Source of the DNA: an uncultured Lachnospiraceae bacterium
GTDB lineage: Bacteria > Bacillota > Clostridia > Lachnospirales > Lachnospiraceae
DNA length: 64,000 nucleotides
Assembly (NCBI GenBank): GCA_910588875.1
Contig: CAJURT010000006.1
Span: forward strand, 1-64,000
Direction: 5' to 3'
Of this stretch, positions 59,571 through 64,000 are shown piece by piece. The position numbers and the translations under genes are program-made. Below the pieces are notes generated by a model. That model was not told the origin of the DNA and did no database searches. It saw nothing but the letters and a program-made list of their open reading frames with translations. Every line of letters starts with the position of its first letter. Positions within the stretch are counted from its first letter, which is position 1.

Positions 59571-60023
59571 TCACTTCACAAAATCCGTCACATTCTCCTC
59601 ATTCAGCGTATAATCATAATAGTTGATATCTTCCCGCTTCGTCCAGCCCACCCCCTGCCAGAACGCATTTCCCACTTCATTGCTTTTAAACGCGATCAGG
59701 CTTACCTTATTGATTCCTTCTTCCATCAGCGCCCGCATACAGTGCTGCGCCATCCGGTGCCCTACACCATGCTTGCGGTAATCCTTCGCCACGCATACAT
59801 GGTAAAAACAGCCCCGCCGTCCATCATGCCCGCAAAGGATCGCTCCCACAATCCTTCCGTTCTGCTCGGCCACCACGCTGGTGGTGGGATTGCGCTTCAA
59901 AAAGCGTCCCACCCCCTCCCGCGAATCATCAATCGACCGGATCCCAAAGCCCTGGATCCCTGTCCACAACGCATACACTTTATCGTAATCATCCATCGTC
60001 ATCTCCCGGATGATAATGCTCAT
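59571..60023 (-). CDS. GNAT-family N-acetyltransferase inside the arginine cluster
   Basis: Small acetyltransferase of 150 residues, YpeA-like: IIIREMTMDDYDKVYALW opening, SVVAEQNGRIVGAILCGHDGRRGCFYHVCVAKDYRKHGVGHRMAQHCM containing the acetyl-CoA loop (R/Q-x-x-G-x-G/A), and KSNEVGNAFWQGVGWTKRED. It lies between argC and argJ in the same direction (123 and 84 bases), which raises the possibility that it is a glutamate N-acetyltransferase supplying the first step, but RimI-like or aminoglycoside/other functions fit equally by sequence. Start at 60023; ATG at 60035 is an alternative. Confidence 0.85.
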   Translation of the reverse strand: MSIIIREMTMDDYDKVYALWTGIQGFGIRSIDDSREGVGRFLKRNPTTSVVAEQNGRIVGAILCGHDGRRGCFYHVCVAKDYRKHGVGHRMAQHCMRALMEEGINKVSLIAFKSNEVGNAFWQGVGWTKREDINYYDYTLNEENVTDFVK

Positions 60024-60146
60024 GGTTCCGCCCATCGCTCAGTTTGTTCCTCCTTCGTCCCTCCGGCTCCTGCCTCCTGCCCGCTGCCAGTCCCTCACCT
60101 GGCACATCGTCTCCCAAAGCCTCTTCTTTGTTCCTTTCCCTGCCTG

Positions 60147-61190
60147 TCACGGGAACACGGCAATCTGCTTCAGCCCCCGATTCTCCGGAAGCCCAAACAT
60201 CAGGTTCATATTCTGAATTGCCTGCCCGGCGGCGCCCTTCACCATATTGTCAATGGCCCCCATCATTACCAGGCGGTTGGTCCGTGTATCAACCTGAAAG
60301 GCAATATCCACAAAATTGCTGCCTTCCACCCAGCGGGTCTGAGGCACCATCCCCGGCTCCATCACCCGTACAAAATACTCCTTCCCATAATAGCTGCCAT
60401 AAATTTCCTTCACTTCCTCCGCTGTCACAGGCCTTGTCAATGTCCCGTAAGCCGTCACCAAAATACCCCTGTTCATCGGCACCAGGTGGGGCGTAAAGCT
60501 AATCACCACCGGCTTTCCTGCCGCGTAGGAAAGCTGCTCCTCAATCTCCGGCGTATGGCGGTGGCTGGCCACCCCGTAGGGCTTCATGCTCTCATTGACT
60601 TCGCAGTACAGGCTTGGCACCTTGGCGCCCCTGCCTGCCCCCGAGGTGCCTGATTTGGCGTCAATAATAATGGTTCCCACATCAATCAGCCCCTCCTTTA
60701 CCATCGGATAAAGGGTCAGAAAGGAGCAGGTGGGATAACAGCCCGGATTGGCAATCAGCCTGGCCCCTTTGATTTTCTCCCGGTTCACCTCCGGCAGCCC
60801 ATAAACCGCTTCCCCGATAAACTGCGGCGACGGATGGTTAAGCTTATACCACTGCTGGTACACCTCCACATCCTTAATCCTGAAATCCGCACTCAGGTCA
60901 ATGATTTTCGCCTTTGACAAAATTTCCTCTGTCACCTGGGACGCACAGAATCCCTGGGGGGTTGCCGTAAAAATCACATCTGCCAGTTCGGCCAGCCTGG
61001 CCATATCATCATCCTTACAAGGCTCATCCCGCAAAACATGGGACACATTTCTATAAATAGAAGCAAAATCTTCCCCCACATAGCTGCGGGAGCCATACCA
61101 CACAATCTCCACATCCTCCCGCTGCAGCAAAAGCCGCACCAGTTCTGCCCCTGCATATCCCGTTGCTCCGATAATTCCTGCCTTAATCAT
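60147..61190 (-). CDS. argC: N-acetyl-gamma-glutamyl-phosphate reductase
   Basis: NADPH-dependent reductase of 347 residues, third step of arginine synthesis. Rossmann start IKAGIIGATGYAGAELVRLL, catalytic Cys151 in LIANPGCYPTCSFLTLYP, and the conserved HRHTPEIEEQL and FTPHLVPMNRGIL. It is the first gene of the arg cluster, divergent from argG. Transcription probably starts at the promoter at 61365-61393. Confidence 0.97.
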   Translation of the reverse strand: MIKAGIIGATGYAGAELVRLLLQREDVEIVWYGSRSYVGEDFASIYRNVSHVLRDEPCKDDDMARLAELADVIFTATPQGFCASQVTEEILSKAKIIDLSADFRIKDVEVYQQWYKLNHPSPQFIGEAVYGLPEVNREKIKGARLIANPGCYPTCSFLTLYPMVKEGLIDVGTIIIDAKSGTSGAGRGAKVPSLYCEVNESMKPYGVASHRHTPEIEEQLSYAAGKPVVISFTPHLVPMNRGILVTAYGTLTRPVTAEEVKEIYGSYYGKEYFVRVMEPGMVPQTRWVEGSNFVDIAFQVDTRTNRLVMMGAIDNMVKGAAGQAIQNMNLMFGLPENRGLKQIAVFP

Positions 61191-61364
61191 ACCTTTTCTT
61201 CCTCTCCTGGATCTTTTGCCTGTCCTCCGGGACAGCTGACCCTATCCATTATAGTGATTTTCTTCTGATAAGAAAAGACCTTTTTCCAAAAATATTCCCG
61301 TATTGCCTCTTCCTCCCTGCCCTCCCCCCCCTATTTTGCCTCCCATCTCTTCCAAGGTCTCATA

Positions 61365-61393
61365 ATTATACATTATATATGAATATTATGCAA
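61365..61393 (-). promoter_or_regulatory. Promoter of the argC cluster
   Basis: Minus-strand TTGCAT (61388-61393), 17 bases, TATAAT (61365-61370). The TGCATAATATTCA segment over the -35 box and spacer resembles half of an ARG box but is one base short of the consensus spacing. The leader to argC is about 170 bases with a C-rich plus strand and no clear structure. Confidence 0.7.
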
Positions 61394-61588
61394 TCACTTT
61401 TTTCTCTTTTTTCGCATCCCTCCGTTTGCCCCGGCCATTCCTTTCTTCCGGCATCTTTCCTTTTCTTCTCCAAAATTCTTTGTTTCCACATATATCTCCT
61501 ATTTATTCGCCATTTTCCACAATCTCTTTCCCATTTTTCTTTCAAATCCATCCTTTTATACAATCTTCAAAACATTTCTGGTTTCCTC

Positions 61589-61617
61589 TTGCATTTTCAT
61601 TGAAATTATTGTATATT
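61589..61617 (+). promoter_or_regulatory. Promoter of argG with ARG-box-like sequence
   Basis: TTGCAT (61589-61594), 17 bases, TATATT (61612-61617). CTTGCATTTTCATTGAAA (61588-61605) covers the -35 box and resembles the ArgR/AhrC box consensus in about 13 of 18 positions. The remaining part of the 486-base divergent gap is AT-rich with no further feature that I can support. Confidence 0.6.
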
Positions 61618-61676
61618 TATGAACGTTATTTAATTCAATATCCATCCATTATTTTAAAAAGGTAAAGGAGACTATC

Positions 61677-62900
61677 ATGAAAGAAAAAGTTGTTCTGGCA
61701 TATTCCGGCGGCCTTGACACTACCGCCATTATCCCGTGGCTCAAAGAACATTTTGACTATGAAGTAATCTGCTGCTGCATCGACTGCGGCCAGGGCAATG
61801 AACTGGACGGCCTGGAAGAGCGCGCTAAATTATCCGGCGCCTCCAAACTATATATCGAAGATCTGGTAGATGATTTCTGCGACAATTACATTATGCCCTG
61901 CGTGCAGGCAAACGCCGTATATGAGAACAAATATCTGCTGGGCACCTCCATGGCCCGGCCCGCCATCGCCAAGAGGCTGGTTGAGATTGCCCGCAAGGAA
62001 GGGGCCACTGCCATCTGCCACGGAGCTACCGGCAAAGGCAACGACCAGATCCGTTTTGAACTTGGCATCAAAGCCCTTGCCCCGGATTTAAAAATCATCG
62101 CCCCCTGGCGTATGACGGATGTGTGGACCATGCAGTCAAGGGAGGACGAGATCGAATACTGCCGCCGGCACGGCATTGACCTGCCCTTCTCCGCCGACAG
62201 CAGCTACAGCCGTGACCGCAATTTATGGCATATCAGCCATGAAGGCCTGGAACTGGAGGATCCTGCCAGTGAGCCCAATTATGGCCATCTCCTTGTCCTG
62301 GGGGTAACCCCGGAGGCAGCCCCGGATGAGGGAGAATATGTGACCATGACCTTTGAAAAAGGCATCCCCACCAGCGTCAACGGGGAATCCATGAAGGTTT
62401 CCGATATCATCCGCAAGCTGAATGAACTGGGGGGTAAGCATGGAATCGGCATCGTGGATATCGTAGAAAACCGGGTGGTTGGCATGAAATCCCGCGGCGT
62501 CTATGAGACTCCCGGCGGCACCATCCTCATGGAAGCCCACCAGCAGCTGGAAGAACTGGTACTGGACCGTGCCACCATGGAAGTCAAGAAGGACATGGGC
62601 AACAAGATGGCCCAGATCGTCTATGAGGGCAAATGGTTTACCCCCCTGCGGGAAGCCGTACAGGCCTTTGTGGAATCCACCCAGCAGTATGTGACCGGAG
62701 AGGTTAAATTTAAATTATACAAGGGAAATATCATCAAGGCAGGAACCACTTCCCCCTATTCCCTGTACAGTGAGTCCCTGGCTTCCTTTACCACAGGTGA
62801 TCTTTATGACCACCATGATGCGGATGGCTTTATCACTTTGTTTGGTTTGCCCCTGAAGGTTCGGGCTATGAAGATGGCTGAGGCAAAAGCCGGCAAATAA
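61677..62900 (+). CDS. argG: Argininosuccinate synthase
   Basis: ATP-dependent ligase joining citrulline and aspartate, 407 residues. N-type PP-loop AYSGGLDTTA at residues 8-17, GKGNDQIRFELG, IIAPWRMTDVWTMQSREDEIEYCRRHGIDLPF, and YSRDRNLWHISHEGLELEDP are all conserved. It is divergent from the argC cluster; argH and argF are not in the window. AAAGGAG precedes the ATG. A hairpin terminator follows. Confidence 0.97.
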   Translation: MKEKVVLAYSGGLDTTAIIPWLKEHFDYEVICCCIDCGQGNELDGLEERAKLSGASKLYIEDLVDDFCDNYIMPCVQANAVYENKYLLGTSMARPAIAKRLVEIARKEGATAICHGATGKGNDQIRFELGIKALAPDLKIIAPWRMTDVWTMQSREDEIEYCRRHGIDLPFSADSSYSRDRNLWHISHEGLELEDPASEPNYGHLLVLGVTPEAAPDEGEYVTMTFEKGIPTSVNGESMKVSDIIRKLNELGGKHGIGIVDIVENRVVGMKSRGVYETPGGTILMEAHQQLEELVLDRATMEVKKDMGNKMAQIVYEGKWFTPLREAVQAFVESTQQYVTGEVKFKLYKGNIIKAGTTSPYSLYSESLASFTTGDLYDHHDADGFITLFGLPLKVRAMKMAEAKAGK

Positions 62901-62908
62901 AATACGCC

Positions 62909-62949
62909 CCAAAAGAGGGGGGCTCTCCTATATACCCCCTCTTTTGAGG
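62909..62949. terminator. Bidirectional terminator between argG and the EamA gene
   Basis: CCAAAAGAGGGGG (62909-62921) pairs with CCCCCTCTTTTGAGG (62935-62949) around about 13 bases. On the minus strand it overlaps the last codons of the EamA gene. Confidence 0.75.
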
Positions 62950-63860
62950 CTGATTTCTTTTATGGGGATTTGGGCTAACAGAATTCCGGTAAAGACCAGG
63001 AGGCAGCCCGTCATTTCTTTGAGGGACAGACTTTGGCCCAGAAGGAGCCAGCCGGCCAGGACGGAGAACACGGATTCCAGGCTCATCAGCAGGGACGCCA
63101 CGGTTGGCGCCACGTCCTTTTGTGCCACTACCTGCAGGGTATATGCTACGCCGCAGGACATGATCCCGGCATAAAGAACCGGCATCCAGGCAGCCGCTAT
63201 GGCTTGCCAGGAGGGTTTTTCAAATATCAGCATCAACAGGGCCGAGCAGAAGCCTGCGGTGAAGAACTGGACGCAGGAGATCAGCACACCCTCCGCCCTG
63301 GGGGAAAAGTAGTCGATGACTAAGATATGCAGGGAGAACCCCACTGAGCAGAGAAGTACCAAAAAGTCGCCCTTTCCTATGGAGAAACCCTCTTTGATAC
63401 AAAGCAGGTACATCCCGGCCGCAGCGATAAGCACACTTGCCCATATGTTCAGGCCTACCCGTTTTTTCATAAAAAGCCCCAGGATTGGTACCAGTATAAT
63501 ATATAAGGCAGTGATGAAACCGGCCTTTCCTACCGTGGTATAAGCTATGCCAAACTGCTGCAGGGAACTGGCCAGGCACAGGACAGCGCCGCAGCATATA
63601 CCGCCCAGAATGCCGGTTCGGCGGCGGCTCTTTTTTTCTTCCGCCCTCATCTGTGCCCACTGCTCCCGGTTTCCCCGGCGCAGCAAAAAAATACAGGGGA
63701 TCAGCACCACACCGCCGATCAGAAACCGGCTGGCATTAAAAGTAAATCCCCCTACGTAGTTCATCCCTTCGCTCTGAGCCACAAATGCTGTGCCCCAGAT
63801 CAGGGCTGTCACCACCAGCATCATGCTGCTGAACAATGAGCGTTTTTTCCTTTGTTCCAT
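62928..63860 (-). CDS. EamA/DMT-family transporter (RhaT/YdcZ-like)
   Basis: Membrane exporter of 310 residues with ten helices in two EamA repeats. FSSMMLVVTALIWGTAFVAQSEGM and FTFNASRFLIGGVVLIP open the first repeat; the second repeat has ISCVQFFTAGFCSALLM, YAGIMSCGVAYTLQVVAQKDVAPTVASLLMSLESVFSVLAGWLLLGQSLSLKEMTGCLLVFTGIL, typical of the drug/metabolite transporter superfamily. Substrate not predictable; amino acids or nucleosides are common. AGGAGGAAGG precedes the ATG. Convergent with argG. Confidence 0.9.
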   Translation of the reverse strand: MEQRKKRSLFSSMMLVVTALIWGTAFVAQSEGMNYVGGFTFNASRFLIGGVVLIPCIFLLRRGNREQWAQMRAEEKKSRRRTGILGGICCGAVLCLASSLQQFGIAYTTVGKAGFITALYIILVPILGLFMKKRVGLNIWASVLIAAAGMYLLCIKEGFSIGKGDFLVLLCSVGFSLHILVIDYFSPRAEGVLISCVQFFTAGFCSALLMLIFEKPSWQAIAAAWMPVLYAGIMSCGVAYTLQVVAQKDVAPTVASLLMSLESVFSVLAGWLLLGQSLSLKEMTGCLLVFTGILLAQIPIKEISLKRGGI

Positions 63861-63936
63861 ATTCTGTCCTTCCTCCTGGTTGTCCGTCTTTTTGCTGCTG
63901 CCTCTTAAAGCGCTGCAGCTTTTGCCGGAGTTCCCT

Positions 63937-64000
63937 TTAATCCTTCACAAATTTCTTAAACCCTGAACTGAAGATTTCCCGGCCATCCTCACAGACCCAG
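63937..64000 (-). CDS. 3' end of an unidentified gene (partial)
   Basis: A minus-strand frame enters from the right edge and ends with TAA at 63937-63939, encoding 20 visible residues, WVCEDGREIFSSGFKKFVKD. The polar, lysine-rich end looks like a natural C-terminus and the spacing (76 bases) to the EamA start is normal, but too little is visible to name it. The other frames contain stops. Confidence 0.35.
   Translation of the reverse strand, partial: WVCEDGREIFSSGFKKFVKD

Noticed and set aside
1..64000. CRISPR arrays, prophage, integrative element or tRNA genes
   Set aside because: No regular spaced repeats, integrase, transposase, structural phage gene or cloverleaf sequence was recognised on either strand.

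Overview
The window reads as a chromosomal segment of an anaerobic Firmicute, most likely a gut Lachnospiraceae (Clostridium/Enterocloster/Hungatella-like). The reasons are the AGGAGG-type ribosome sites, moderately GC-rich coding DNA with AT-rich promoters, a tyrosine T-box in front of tyrS, split transketolase genes, GntR-LacI type AraR, YesN/LytS signalling and many sugar transporters. I see no phage, integrase, transposase, CRISPR array, rRNA or tRNA. Species cannot be decided from the sequence.

Layout. 1-1.6 kb: the 3' part of a MATE exporter next to a degraded YhcG/DUF1016 nuclease remnant and a cupin gene. 1.2-8.1 kb: a carbohydrate ABC operon (binding protein, two permeases, metallo-beta-lactamase-fold hydrolase, cupin) divergent from a LacI-type regulator whose C-terminal half is itself a solute-binding-protein domain; a TTGAAACGTGTCAA palindrome covers the operon's -35 box. 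8.3-10.4 kb: glnB-amt behind a leader terminator. 10.4-14.3 kb: ispE, a GntR regulator, a YesL-like membrane protein and an unknown anchored protein. 13.5-17.7 kb: a minus-strand operon of two serine esterases, an ATP-grasp ligase, a cyclophilin and a GNAT enzyme. 17.9-22.3 kb: acyltransferase, permease, asnB. 22.4-24.1 kb: tyrS with a complete T-box leader.

24.1-37.3 kb holds two TRAP transporter operons that look like sugar systems: GH31 glycosidase plus DctPQM (with a divergent AraC regulator), and DctPQM plus a fucose/arabinose-isomerase-like enzyme under a LacI repressor. Both promoters carry pairs of palindromic operators 32 bp apart. A metallophosphoesterase and two copies of a repeated palindrome lie between them.

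37.6-54.8 kb is an L-arabinose/furanose regulon: one long minus-strand operon encodes a YtfQ-YtfR-YtfT-YjfF type importer, arabinose isomerase, transaldolase, both halves of transketolase, an FGGY kinase and ribulose-phosphate 4-epimerase, so uptake and the non-oxidative pentose phosphate steps are in one transcript. AraR is divergent. Next to it is a three-gene sensor (membrane histidine kinase, sugar-binding lipoprotein, YesN response regulator) whose binding protein is a paralogue of the transporter's own. Three same-orientation CAATACA repeats lie upstream of the operon promoter.

54.9-64 kb: an orphan SsuB-like ABC ATPase, MscL with a zinc ribbon, the arginine cluster argC-GNAT-argJ-argB-argD divergent from argG, an EamA transporter and the 3' end of one more gene. 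The most novel-looking items are the LacI/solute-binding fusion regulator, the three-component sugar sensor with its candidate sites, the TRAP-sugar operons and the esterase/ATP-grasp operon.
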